Shown here in pieces: positions 8,867-16,731 of a stretch of DNA of 64,000 nucleotides. The stretch lies in assembly GCF_003086795.1 (NCBI RefSeq), contig NZ_CP026003.1:1446777-1510776 (forward strand), written 5' to 3'. Each line of letters begins with the position of its first letter. Within the stretch, counting starts at the first letter, position 1. The position numbers were made by a program, and so were the translations under genes. Below the pieces are notes generated by a model that worked only from the letters and a program-made list of their open reading frames with translations, had not been told where the DNA came from and made no database searches. This stretch comes from Stenotrophomonas sp. SAU14A_NAIMI4_5. Its GTDB lineage: Bacteria > Pseudomonadota > Gammaproteobacteria > Xanthomonadales > Xanthomonadaceae.

Positions 8867-9724
8867 CTATTCGGGGGCCTTGAGCCAATCCAGGCGGGTG
8901 GTGGCACCCGGCTCGCCCAAGTGCTGGCGCAGCGCCGGCAGGGCCGGGCCGACCACCCGGTCGAACTGCCAGGGGGCATTGAGCAGCAGCATGCCGCTGC
9001 CGTTGAGGCGCAGCGGGGAATCGTCCGGACGCACCAGGAACTCGATGGTCATGGCCGATTTCACCGGCAGGGCGGCGGCCTTGCGCAGGAAATGCAGGAT
9101 GGTGCGGCGCTGCTTGATCGGGAACCAGACCGCGCAGGTGGCCTGCGGCCAGCGCGCCAGGGCCTCGGCCAGGGCGGCCAGGATGGCCTGGTATTCGGCA
9201 TCCTGTGCCTCGTACGGCGGGTCGATCAGGACCAGGCCACGGCCGATCTTGCTGCCGTTGACCTTCGGCGGCAGCTGCGAACGCAGCAGCGCGTAGCCAT
9301 CGCCCTGGTGCACGCCGACGCGGTTGTCGTGGGCAAACAGCGCCTTCAGCTGGGCCGCTTCGTCGTCCTGCAGCTCGCAGACCGCCATCCGGTCCTGCGC
9401 GCGCATGGCCTGGGCGCTCAGCAGCGGCGAGCCCGGGTAGGTGATCATCGCGCCCACCGGGTTGTCGGCCTGCACGGCCTTCAGGTAGCGCTCGATGACC
9501 TCCGGCAGCTTGGGCTGGGCCATCAGGCGCATGATGCCGTCTTCGGCCTCCAGGGTCTTGCGGCCCTCTTCGCTGGCCAGCAGGTAACGGCCGGCACCGC
9601 CATGGGTGTCGAGCACGAAGAACGGGCTGTCCTTGCGCTTGAAGCTGTCGATCAGGGCCAGCTGCACGATGTGCTTGAGGACATCGGCATGGTTGCCGGC
9701 ATGGAAGGCGTGGCGATAGTTCAT
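8867..9724 (-). CDS. rlmJ: 23S rRNA (adenine(2030)-N6)-methyltransferase RlmJ
   Basis: 285 residues, matching the RlmJ (YhiR) family. It methylates N6 of A2030 in 23S rRNA using S-adenosylmethionine. The N-terminus MNYRHAFHAGNHADVLKH is nearly diagnostic. Next come FFVLDTHGGAGRY, the SAM-binding loop, and the amino-methylase catalytic motif DPPY at residues 168-171. The C-terminus includes SGMLLLNAPWQF. It is transcribed away from creB; the two start codons are 47 bp apart, so they share a short divergent promoter region. Confidence 0.97.
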   Translation of the reverse strand: MNYRHAFHAGNHADVLKHIVQLALIDSFKRKDSPFFVLDTHGGAGRYLLASEEGRKTLEAEDGIMRLMAQPKLPEVIERYLKAVQADNPVGAMITYPGSPLLSAQAMRAQDRMAVCELQDDEAAQLKALFAHDNRVGVHQGDGYALLRSQLPPKVNGSKIGRGLVLIDPPYEAQDAEYQAILAALAEALARWPQATCAVWFPIKQRRTILHFLRKAAALPVKSAMTIEFLVRPDDSPLRLNGSGMLLLNAPWQFDRVVGPALPALRQHLGEPGATTRLDWLKAPE

Positions 9725-9771
9725 GGGCGGCAGTGTACGGGGCGGCGGCCGCAGCGGCTATGCTGCGCGCC

Positions 9772-10488
9772 ATGACAGCCCCCGTTGCCCAGGTCCTGGT
9801 AGTCGAGGACGAAGCCGCCATCGCCGAAACCGTGCTGTATGCCCTGCGCAGCGAAGGTTACGCGGCCAGCCACTGCCTGCTTGGCGGGCAGGCCCTGCAG
9901 CGCCTGCAGGAGGGCGACGTGGACGTGGTGGTGCTGGACGTGGGCCTGCCCGACCTCAGCGGCTTCGAGGTCTGCCGCCGGCTGCGCGCCCTGCCGGGGC
10001 AGCAGGCGCAGGTACCGGTGATCTTCCTGACCGCCCGCAACGATGAGCTGGACCGCGTGCTGGGCCTGGAACTGGGCGCCGACGATTACATGGCCAAGCC
10101 CTTCTCGCCGCGCGAGCTGGTGGCCCGGGTACGCGCCCGGCTGCGCCGGGTGACGCCGGCCGCCCCGGCCGTGGCGGCGGTCGAGCCCGGCTGGCGCGAG
10201 CATGGTGCCTTCTCCATCGACCGCGAGGGCCGTCGCATCCGCTACCAGGGCCACACCCTGGACCTGACCCGCTATGAGTACGCCCTGCTGGAGGCGCTGC
10301 TGCAGCGCCCCGGCGCCATCCTCAGCCGCGCCCAGCTGATGGACCGCGGCTGGGACAGCAGCGCCGACAGCGCCGACCGCACCGTCGATACCCACGTCAA
10401 GACGCTGCGCGCCAAGCTGCGTGCGGCCGGTGCCAGCGACGACCCGATCCGCACCCATCGTGGCCTGGGCTACGCGCTGGAGACCTGA
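9772..10488 (+). CDS. creB: Response regulator CreB
   Basis: 238 residues from the ATG at 9772; ATG at 9760 is a close alternative. This is a two-domain OmpR/PhoB-class regulator. The receiver has the acidic pair VEDE (residues 11-14) and the phospho-acceptor Asp 56 in VVVLDVGLPD, with the conserved Lys in DDYMAKPFSPREL. The C-terminal winged helix includes LDLTRYEYALLEALLQRPG and VDTHVKTLRAKLR. The assignment to CreB rests on the gene order creB-creC-creD, with CreD recognised by its own sequence. creC starts four bases after the creB stop codon. The target is expected to be creD through a cre-tag at 11954. In related bacteria this system responds to beta-lactams and envelope stress. Confidence 0.93.
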   Translation: MTAPVAQVLVVEDEAAIAETVLYALRSEGYAASHCLLGGQALQRLQEGDVDVVVLDVGLPDLSGFEVCRRLRALPGQQAQVPVIFLTARNDELDRVLGLELGADDYMAKPFSPRELVARVRARLRRVTPAAPAVAAVEPGWREHGAFSIDREGRRIRYQGHTLDLTRYEYALLEALLQRPGAILSRAQLMDRGWDSSADSADRTVDTHVKTLRAKLRAAGASDDPIRTHRGLGYALET

Positions 10489-10491
10489 GCC

Positions 10492-11952
10492 ATGCGCCTG
10501 GTACTGAAGCTGTTCCTGGGCTTCTTCCTGATCACCGGCATCGCCGCGTTCTTCGTCATGCGGGTGTTCGTCAACGAGGTGAAGCCGGGCGTGCGCCAGG
10601 CGATGGAATCGACCCTGGTCGATGCGGCCAACGTGCTGGCCGAAATGGCCGCGGCCGACGTCAAGGCCGGCACGATCGGCAGCGGCAGCTTCACCCGCAA
10701 TCTGGCCAAGGCCCGCCAGCGCGACCTGAAGGCGATGGTCTGGCGCTTCCCCAAGCGTTCGCTGGATTACCGGGTGACGATCACCGATGCGCGCGGCATC
10801 GTCATCTACGATTCGCTGGGCCGCGACGTCGGTCGTGACAATTCGCGCTGGAACGATGTCTACCGCACGCTGCGCGGCGAGTACGGCGCGCGTTCCAGCC
10901 CGGAAGTGCCCGGTGGCGAGGGCGACACGGTGATGCACGTGGCCGCGCCGGTCTACGACCCTGCCGACGGCCACACCCTCATCGGCGTGCTCAGCCTGGC
11001 CCAGCCCAACCGCAGCATCGATCCGTTCATCGCCGCCAGCCAGCGCGCCATCATGGAGCGCGGGGCGTGGCTGATCGGCCTGTCCGCGCTGGTCGGCGTG
11101 CTGGTGACGATGTGGCTGACCACCGGCCTCGGCCAGCTCAGCCGCTACGCACGCGCGGTCACCGCTGGCGAGCCGGTGCCACCGCCACGGCGCCGCCGCG
11201 ATGAGATCGGCGATCTCGGCCAAGCCCTGGAAACCATGCGCCGCAAGCTGGAAGGCAAGGCCTACGTCGAGCAGTACGTGCAGTCGCTGACCCATGAAAT
11301 GAAGAGCCCGCTGGCCGCCATCCGCGGTGCCGCCGAACTGCTGCAGGAACCGATGCCCGATGCCGACCGTGCGCATTTCGCGCGCAGCATCGTCGACCAG
11401 CAGGAGCGGTTGACCGAGACCATCGACAAGCTGCTGGCGCTGGCCGAAGTGGAACAGCATGGCTGGCTGCAGACCCGCGACCCGATCGCGCCGGCCACGC
11501 TGCTGGACGATGCCGCTGCCGCCGCACAGGTGCGTGCACAGGCGGCCGGTGTCGTGGTGCGGATCGGCGCGGTGCCTGACCTGCGCGTGCACGGCGATGC
11601 CTATCTGCTGCGGCAGGCGCTGCAGAACCTGATCGACAACGCGGTGGCGTTCTCGACGCCCGGCGGCGAGGTCGAGCTGGAGGCGGTGGCCGATGGCCAG
11701 GGCGTGCGCCTGCAGGTGGCCGACCGTGGCGCCGGTGTGCCCGAATACGCGCGTGACCGGGTGTTCGAGCGCTTCTATTCGCTGGCCCGTCCCGGCAGTG
11801 GCCGGCGCAGCTCCGGCCTGGGCCTGCCGTTCGTGCAGGAAGTGGCGCGCCTGCACGATGGCCGCGCCAGCCTCGAGCCGCGGCCCGGCGGCGGCACTGT
11901 CGCGAGCCTGTGGCTGCCGCTGGGTGGACCGGCGCATCGGGCCCGTCGCTGA
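10492..11952 (+). CDS. creC: Sensor histidine kinase CreC
   Basis: 486 residues. One membrane segment at about residues 5-25 (LFLGFFLITGIAAFFVMRVF) and another near 190-210 (GAWLIGLSALVGVLVTMWLT) enclose a periplasmic sensing domain of about 160 residues. A HAMP-like linker follows. The dimerisation helix carries the phospho-accepting His 268 in SLTHEMKSPLAAIRG. The ATP-binding domain has the N box NLIDNAVAFS, G1 ADRGAGVPE, an F box near RFYSLARP and G2 SGLGLPFVQEVARLH. It phosphorylates CreB. The gene is translated directly after creB, and the cre-tag begins immediately after its stop codon. Confidence 0.95.
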   Translation: MRLVLKLFLGFFLITGIAAFFVMRVFVNEVKPGVRQAMESTLVDAANVLAEMAAADVKAGTIGSGSFTRNLAKARQRDLKAMVWRFPKRSLDYRVTITDARGIVIYDSLGRDVGRDNSRWNDVYRTLRGEYGARSSPEVPGGEGDTVMHVAAPVYDPADGHTLIGVLSLAQPNRSIDPFIAASQRAIMERGAWLIGLSALVGVLVTMWLTTGLGQLSRYARAVTAGEPVPPPRRRRDEIGDLGQALETMRRKLEGKAYVEQYVQSLTHEMKSPLAAIRGAAELLQEPMPDADRAHFARSIVDQQERLTETIDKLLALAEVEQHGWLQTRDPIAPATLLDDAAAAAQVRAQAAGVVVRIGAVPDLRVHGDAYLLRQALQNLIDNAVAFSTPGGEVELEAVADGQGVRLQVADRGAGVPEYARDRVFERFYSLARPGSGRRSSGLGLPFVQEVARLHDGRASLEPRPGGGTVASLWLPLGGPAHRARR

Positions 11953-11953
11953 C

Positions 11954-11969
11954 TTCACATTCGCTTCAA
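11954..11969 (+). promoter_or_regulatory. cre-tag (CreB binding site) upstream of creD
   Basis: TTCAC, six bases, TTCAA. The established CreB tag is TTCAC-N6-TTCAC, so this site has one mismatch in ten defined positions. It starts one base after the creC stop and 80 bp before creD, the expected place for activation of creD. Confidence 0.75.
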
Positions 11970-12033
11970 ATTCGCCACAAACCCCGCTCACCGCCGCCGT
12001 CCATCCTGCAGTCCTCTGCAACGAGGATGGACG

Positions 12034-13353
12034 ATGAAATCCCTGAAGATGCTGTTGCGGTTCGCCATCGTCGGCGGACTGATCCTGCTGCTGCTGATCC
12101 CGCTGACAATGATCCGCGGCGTCATCAACGAACGCAGTGCGTACCGCGACGAGGCCTTCGCGCGGGTGGCCGACAGCCGCGCCGGTGCGCAGCGCCTGGT
12201 CGGCCCGGTGCGGGTGGTGCCGTGGGTGGAACGCCAGCAGGTCGAGGTGATCGACGCCAAGGGCAACAAGAAGACCGAGGAGCAGGTGACCGAAGGTCAC
12301 AGGCTGCAGATGCCGGCCTCGCTGGACGTGGGCGGCGAAATGCTGCCGAGCCAGCGCGAGGTCGGCCTGTTCAAGGTGCCGGTGTACAGCTGGAACGGCC
12401 AGTTGAAGGCGACCTTCGCGGCCGACGATTACCCGGTGAAGCCGGGCCGCAGCTATGGCCGGCCGTACGTGGTGCTGGGCGTGTCCGATGCGCGTGGCCT
12501 GGTCGGCACGCCGGACCTGCGCGTGGATGGCAGACAGGTGCGGCTGCTGCCGGGTGTCGGCGCAGCCAGCGAGGTAGGCCGTGGCCTGCACGCGCCGGTG
12601 GCCGGCTTCGCCGAGAGCCACGGCGGCACCCTGGCCGGCAGCAGCATCGAGCTGGACCTGCGCCTGGACGGCAGTCGCGCGCTGTCGGTGGTGCCGGTGG
12701 GTGATGACACCCGGATCGCACTGCGCTCGCGCTGGCCGCACCCGTCCTTCAGCGGTGCGTTCCTGCCCAACGAACGCCGGGTCGATGCGCAGGGGTTCAA
12801 CGCGCAGTGGGCGGTGTCTTCGCTGGCCTCGGATGCCCAGACGCAGCTGCGCCGTGACGGTGCGATGGATTCGCAGGCAGTGACGGTGTCGCTGGTGGAT
12901 CCGGTCGACACCTACACCCAGGCCGACCGCGCCTCCAAGTACGGCATCCTGTTCGTGGTGCTGACCTTCGTCGGCTTCATCCTGTTCGAGCTGATCAAGT
13001 CGCTGCGCATCCACCCGCTGCAGTACCTGATGGTCGGCCTGGCGCTGGCGATCTTCTTCCTGCTGCTGATCAGCCTGTCCGAGCACATCACCTTCTGGAA
13101 GGCCTACCTGGTCTCGGCCGTGGCCTGCATCGGCCTGCAGGCGGTGTACCTGGCCCATGTGCTGGGCCACTGGAAGCGCGGCCTCGGCTTCGCTGCGCTG
13201 CTGACCCTGCTGTACGGCGCGCTGTATGGCCTGCTGGTCTCGGAAAACAACGCGCTGCTGATGGGATCGCTGCTGCTGTTCGTGATCCTGGCGCTGGCGA
13301 TGTGGGTGACCCGCCGGGTCGACTGGTACGCGCTGGGCGCGGAACTGAAGTAA
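12034..13353 (+). CDS. creD: Inner membrane protein CreD
   Basis: 439 residues. CreD is an inner-membrane protein whose expression is the hallmark output of CreBC; it affects envelope integrity and beta-lactam or colicin tolerance in relatives, but its biochemistry is unknown. The N-terminal membrane helix is FAIVGGLILLLLIPLTMI, followed by RGVINERSAYRDEAF, the family's conserved segment. A large periplasmic domain of about 260 residues precedes a cluster of five to six membrane helices from about residue 300 (KYGILFVVLTFVGFILFELI onwards). A good Shine-Dalgarno-like GAGGA precedes the start. It has its own cre-tag and a 10-bp gap to the next gene, which it probably co-expresses. Confidence 0.95.
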   Translation: MKSLKMLLRFAIVGGLILLLLIPLTMIRGVINERSAYRDEAFARVADSRAGAQRLVGPVRVVPWVERQQVEVIDAKGNKKTEEQVTEGHRLQMPASLDVGGEMLPSQREVGLFKVPVYSWNGQLKATFAADDYPVKPGRSYGRPYVVLGVSDARGLVGTPDLRVDGRQVRLLPGVGAASEVGRGLHAPVAGFAESHGGTLAGSSIELDLRLDGSRALSVVPVGDDTRIALRSRWPHPSFSGAFLPNERRVDAQGFNAQWAVSSLASDAQTQLRRDGAMDSQAVTVSLVDPVDTYTQADRASKYGILFVVLTFVGFILFELIKSLRIHPLQYLMVGLALAIFFLLLISLSEHITFWKAYLVSAVACIGLQAVYLAHVLGHWKRGLGFAALLTLLYGALYGLLVSENNALLMGSLLLFVILALAMWVTRRVDWYALGAELK

Positions 13354-13363
13354 GGAGCACGCC

Positions 13364-13774
13364 ATGGGCTGGCGCCAGGGATTGTGGCAACGGGCACGGC
13401 AGGGCGTTCCGGCGCTGCTGGAAGTGGATGCACTGCTGCAGGCACATGGCGTGCTGGCGGCCCTGCCGGGGGCACGGATCGCCCCCGGTCTGGTCCGCTT
13501 CCAGCTGGCCGCGGTGACCTGTGAGGGATTGCAGCGCAAGGGGCTGGAATGGCTGGTCGGCGCGCGGCAGGGCCGCGGCGCGCTGGCCGGGCGGGTGCCG
13601 CGCTACCGGCCATGGAAGGCCGGCGCGGCGGCGCTGTCGGAGATCGGCATCGACGGCCTGCCGCCGGACTGGCCGGCGCATGCCGCGGTGTACGGCTGCA
13701 GCAGCGTGGACCAGCGTCATTGGCTGTTGCTGCTGCCGGAGCGCGCGCAGCTGTGGCTGGGGTGGCGTGGGTGA
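13364..13774 (+). CDS. Hypothetical protein downstream of creD
   Basis: 136 residues with a strong ribosome binding site (AAGGAG, spacing 6) and only 10 bp after creD, so it is almost certainly translated from the creD transcript. I do not recognise a family. The protein is rich in Ala, Gly, Leu and Trp (WRQGLWQRARQG, RYRPWKAGAAALSEIG, HWLLLLPERAQLWLGWRG). There is no clear signal peptide and no convincing membrane segment. The position suggests a CreBC-controlled accessory protein; this is inference from context only. It is followed by a SMAG element. Confidence 0.7.
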   Translation: MGWRQGLWQRARQGVPALLEVDALLQAHGVLAALPGARIAPGLVRFQLAAVTCEGLQRKGLEWLVGARQGRGALAGRVPRYRPWKAGAAALSEIGIDGLPPDWPAHAAVYGCSSVDQRHWLLLLPERAQLWLGWRG

Positions 13775-13787
13775 GCGCGCACGGAGC

Positions 13788-13810
13788 ATCCACGCATGGC
13801 GTGGATCTAC
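13788..13810. repeat. SMAG palindrome, GATCCACG subfamily
   Basis: Reverse copy: ATCCACGCATGGCGTGGATC followed by TAC. It is the same stem that forms the tandem array at 52.5 kb. Confidence 0.8.
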
Positions 13811-13946
13811 GGGAGCCACCGCACATCATCGACATGCATGGCGGGGGGGAGCGCGGTGCGGCCCATGACCGATGGGACGGGGGCGCCGCACCGCTGCTGG
13901 CTAGACTCGATGGGTTGACGTTCGAGCCGAAGGGCAGGGGTGTGGT

Positions 13947-15548
13947 GTGTTGAAGTGGAACGGGCTGAAGTGGGGCGTGCTGGCCACGGCGCTGGCGATG
14001 GGTGGCAACGCAATGGCGCAGCAGCGTGAACCGGTGGACCTGGACATGGTCAGCCGCATCCGCCAGGAGGCCTTCCACCGTTCGCAGGTGATGGACACCT
14101 TCAGCTACCTCACCGAACGTATCGGCCCGCGCCTGACCAATTCGCCGGCGATGGGCCGCGCCAATGCGTGGACCCGCAGCAAGTTCAGCGAATGGAAGCT
14201 GGACAACGTGCACGACGAAGCCTTCGATGATTTCGGCCGCGGCTGGGAATTCACCTCGGCCAGCGTGGAAATGCTGGGCGACCGCGTGCAGCCGCTGCAC
14301 GCCCTGCCCAAGGCGTGGACGCCCGGCACCCGCGGCCCGGTCGAGGGCGAGCTGGTGCACGTGGAGATCAAGAAGCCCGAGGACATCGAGCAGTACCGCG
14401 GCAAGCTGCGCGGCAAGATCCTGCTGCTGGGCGAGGCGCGCGAGTACAAGCGCGGTACCGAGCCGGACTCGCACCGGCACGACGCCACCTCGCTGGAAGG
14501 CCTGCAGGAATTCACCCTGCCCAAGGACGTGGCCGCCGAACGGGCCAAGCGGGTGAAGGAATACAAGGAACGCCAGGAGCTGGCCGCCAAGGTCAACGCC
14601 TTCTTCGTCGAAGAGGGCGCGCTGGCATCGATCAGCATCAGCAGCTGGGACAACGGCATCATCCGCGTCGCCGGCGGCGGTTCGCGCAAGGCCGGCGAAT
14701 CGGTGGGCATCCCGGAACTGGCGATGATCGCCGAGCACTTCAACCCGCTGGTGCGCGCGCTGGACGCCAAGCAGCCGGTACGCCTGCGCGTGGACGTGGC
14801 CGCGCGCTTCACCGACGAGGCCGACCAGCCCGGTTACAACACGCTGGCCGAGATCCGCGGCAGCAGCAAGCCCGACGAAGTGGTGATGATCGGCGCCCAC
14901 CTGGATTCCTGGCACAGCGGCACCGGCGCGGCCGACAACGCCGCCGGCGTGGCGGTGATGATGGAGGCGATGCGCATCCTCAAGGCCACCGGCGCCAAGC
15001 CGAAGCGGACCATCCGCGTAGCGTTGTGGAGTGGCGAGGAGCAGGGCCTGATCGGCTCGCAGGCGTATGTGGCCAAGCACTTCGGCCGTTTCCCGGAACC
15101 CACCGACGCGGCCCAGAAGGCGCTGCCGGCCTCGCTGCGCGACCCGACCGGTGCCCTGCAGAAGACCCGCGATTACGGCAAGTTCCAGGTCTACTTCAAC
15201 ATGGACAACGGCTCCGGCCGCTTCCGGGGCATCTACGCCCAGGAAAACCTGGCGGCGATGCCGATCTTCGAAGCCTGGCTGGCCCCGTTCCATGACGTGG
15301 GCGCCACCACCGTGGCCACCCGCAATACCGGCAGCACCGACCACATCAGCTTCGACCGGATCGGTCTGCCGGGCTTCCAGTTCATCCAGGACCGCCTGGA
15401 CTACTTCACCAACGTCCACCACAGCCATCTGGACACCTGGGACCACGCCGAGCCGGATGACCTGAAGCAGGCCGCCGCCATCGTTGCCTCGTTCGCCTAC
15501 AACGCCGCGATGCGCGAGCAGTCGTTCCCGCGCAAGGCTGAACCGTAA
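13947..15548 (+). CDS. M28 family zinc aminopeptidase, secreted
   Basis: 533 residues from a GTG at 13947 (TTG at 13950 is equally usable) with AGGGG upstream. The N-terminus has a cleavable signal (GVLATALAMGGNAMA). A protease-associated-type domain lies in the middle (GKLRGKILLLGEA). The M28 catalytic core has VMIGAHLDSWHSG (zinc ligand His 318), the bridging Asp in GAADNAAGVAVMMEAM, the catalytic and metal Glu pair in WSGEEQGLIGSQAY (Glu 364-365) and the C-terminal His ligand near VHHSHLDTWDH. Family members remove N-terminal residues or cleave dipeptides in the periplasm. It stands alone and is followed by a palindrome that could act as a terminator. Confidence 0.94.
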   Translation: MLKWNGLKWGVLATALAMGGNAMAQQREPVDLDMVSRIRQEAFHRSQVMDTFSYLTERIGPRLTNSPAMGRANAWTRSKFSEWKLDNVHDEAFDDFGRGWEFTSASVEMLGDRVQPLHALPKAWTPGTRGPVEGELVHVEIKKPEDIEQYRGKLRGKILLLGEAREYKRGTEPDSHRHDATSLEGLQEFTLPKDVAAERAKRVKEYKERQELAAKVNAFFVEEGALASISISSWDNGIIRVAGGGSRKAGESVGIPELAMIAEHFNPLVRALDAKQPVRLRVDVAARFTDEADQPGYNTLAEIRGSSKPDEVVMIGAHLDSWHSGTGAADNAAGVAVMMEAMRILKATGAKPKRTIRVALWSGEEQGLIGSQAYVAKHFGRFPEPTDAAQKALPASLRDPTGALQKTRDYGKFQVYFNMDNGSGRFRGIYAQENLAAMPIFEAWLAPFHDVGATTVATRNTGSTDHISFDRIGLPGFQFIQDRLDYFTNVHHSHLDTWDHAEPDDLKQAAAIVASFAYNAAMREQSFPRKAEP

Positions 15549-15557
15549 AAGAGGGCA

Positions 15558-15587
15558 CGGAGGGGATAAAATCGTTTCTCCCCTCCG
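15558..15587. repeat. CGGAGGGG/CCCCTCCG palindrome, possible terminator
   Basis: An 8-bp CGGAGGGG arm pairs with CCCCTCCG across an AT-rich 14-nt spacer. A second member of the family is a perfect 38-bp palindrome at 36755. It lies between two convergent genes. Confidence 0.7.
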
Positions 15588-15602
15588 TCGCCGCAGATTG
15601 CA

Positions 15603-16247
15603 TCATTCTGGGATCGAGACGATCTGGTTGATGGCCGGATCGATGGCGAACACTGCCCGGATCGATGGTTTACCGTCGAGTGCCTTTACCTGATTGGACA
15701 GACTTGCAGCCTGGAAGTAGGTCGTTCCGTCGTGCTGCATCAGCGGTCGGATATCCAACGGGTCTCTGACCGGATCTGACAGCTCTGCCAGGCACAGTTG
15801 CCGGCCGCAGCTGAAGTCCAGCACTGTGCGTTCGCGGCCCTCCTCCGACAGGCCGCTCTGGAGGTGGCTGGAAAACAGAGCGGTCGACTCGGACAGTTCC
15901 CTGTCTGTCGAAGCTGCAGCGTGCATGGCGTTGATCATGGCAGAGAAGGCGTCGGCGTCTGCTAGCAGCTCGTCAATTCGGCTCTCATCCAAGGCAGTGT
16001 CGTAAATCAGATTCGCCTCATTGGGCGTGTCACCCCGATGAAGATTCGGCAGGAGAGGCTTTGAACCCGAATGGGAGACTGTGCCGGCGAGTTCCCGCTC
16101 GGCGGCGTCTGGCGCGGTTCTTGAGGCACGGCTGGAGTTCTGCGCGGAAGGACTGTGCGCAGGGCCATTTGTCGAAAAATGCCATGCCAGTGCGCCGACC
16201 GTCACCCCAGTCATGAGTAGCCACAGAGCAGTCTTTCTTGCATTCAT
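15603..16247 (-). CDS. Hypothetical membrane-anchored or secreted protein
   Basis: 214 residues. The N-terminus MNARKTALWLLMTGVTVGAL is a signal anchor or signal peptide, followed by a low-complexity Ser/Ala/Asn linker. The remainder is acidic (ALDESRIDELLADADAFSAM, HLQSGLSEEGRERTVLDFSC) and has two cysteines in DFSCGRQLCLAELSD, spaced suitably for a periplasmic disulfide. I do not recognise a family. It starts 9 bp after the stop of the upstream 113-residue gene, so the two are one operon. Third codon positions are clearly less GC-rich than in gltX or the M28 gene, suggesting transfer. Homology search of the Cys region would be the way to place it. Confidence 0.7.
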   Translation of the reverse strand: MNARKTALWLLMTGVTVGALAWHFSTNGPAHSPSAQNSSRASRTAPDAAERELAGTVSHSGSKPLLPNLHRGDTPNEANLIYDTALDESRIDELLADADAFSAMINAMHAAASTDRELSESTALFSSHLQSGLSEEGRERTVLDFSCGRQLCLAELSDPVRDPLDIRPLMQHDGTTYFQAASLSNQVKALDGKPSIRAVFAIDPAINQIVSIPE

Positions 16248-16256
16248 TTGAAGTGC

Positions 16257-16598
16257 TCAGGTCACTGGCCCGGTTTCTACGAGTGCTTCGCCCGGGGCGG
16301 AGGTTTTGGTTACCCAGCCGCCTTTGCTGTCCCAGACCGAGAAGCCTCCCCCCGGTCGTGTGGACACCACGCATGAGTTCTGGCAGGTGTAGTAGTGGCT
16401 GTTGATTTTGACGGTTGTGGAGGCCTTGGACTCAGAAAGGCCGAAAAAGCCGACAACGACCAGTCCCGCAATGCCGTAGGCCACCTTCATCGGCCGAGAT
16501 CCCAGAACACCTTTCCGCAGGAGGCCGCCCTTATTTGCCGCGGTGATCGCGCACTTTTGCGGGTACGCGGCATTTGATGAGAAGGATGGATGGGTCAT
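16257..16598 (-). CDS. Hypothetical small exported protein
   Basis: 113 residues from the ATG at 16598, which has AGGGA at a suitable distance. An internal ATG at 16490 would give a 77-residue protein with a textbook signal peptide ([19 protein letters not shown], cleaved after SKA), and this may be the real start. The mature part contains [20 protein letters not shown], where two cysteines four residues apart could form a disulfide, and a Gly/Trp-rich end. I do not recognise a family. It is the first gene of a two-gene operon with the 214-residue protein and is divergent from gltX. Base composition is atypical for the window. Confidence 0.6.
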   Translation of the reverse strand: MTHPSFSSNAAYPQKCAITAANKGGLLRKGVLGSRPMKVAYGIAGLVVVGFFGLSESKASTTVKINSHYYTCQNSCVVSTRPGGGFSVWDSKGGWVTKTSAPGEALVETGPVT

Positions 16599-16731
16599 GT
16601 GGAAACGTCCCTGCTTCGTTGAAGGATGTTCAGGTTACATTCGGGTAGGACGGCAGGCTGTAGGACTGGTTGTAATTTTCGCGGTATGTAATCCGGTAAA
16701 ATCTGGGGGATTCCCGTTCCCCGAGCCCTCC

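Noticed and set aside
9721-13539. 1272-codon open frame antisense to creBCD
   Set aside because: Antisense to a well-supported operon and lacks any recognisable domain.
13104-15446. 780-codon open frame antisense to the M28 peptidase
   Set aside because: Shadow of high-GC coding, no domain.
16543-16731. N-terminal extension of GltX
   Set aside because: GltX proteins start directly before the RFAPSPTG motif; the upstream part is intergenic.
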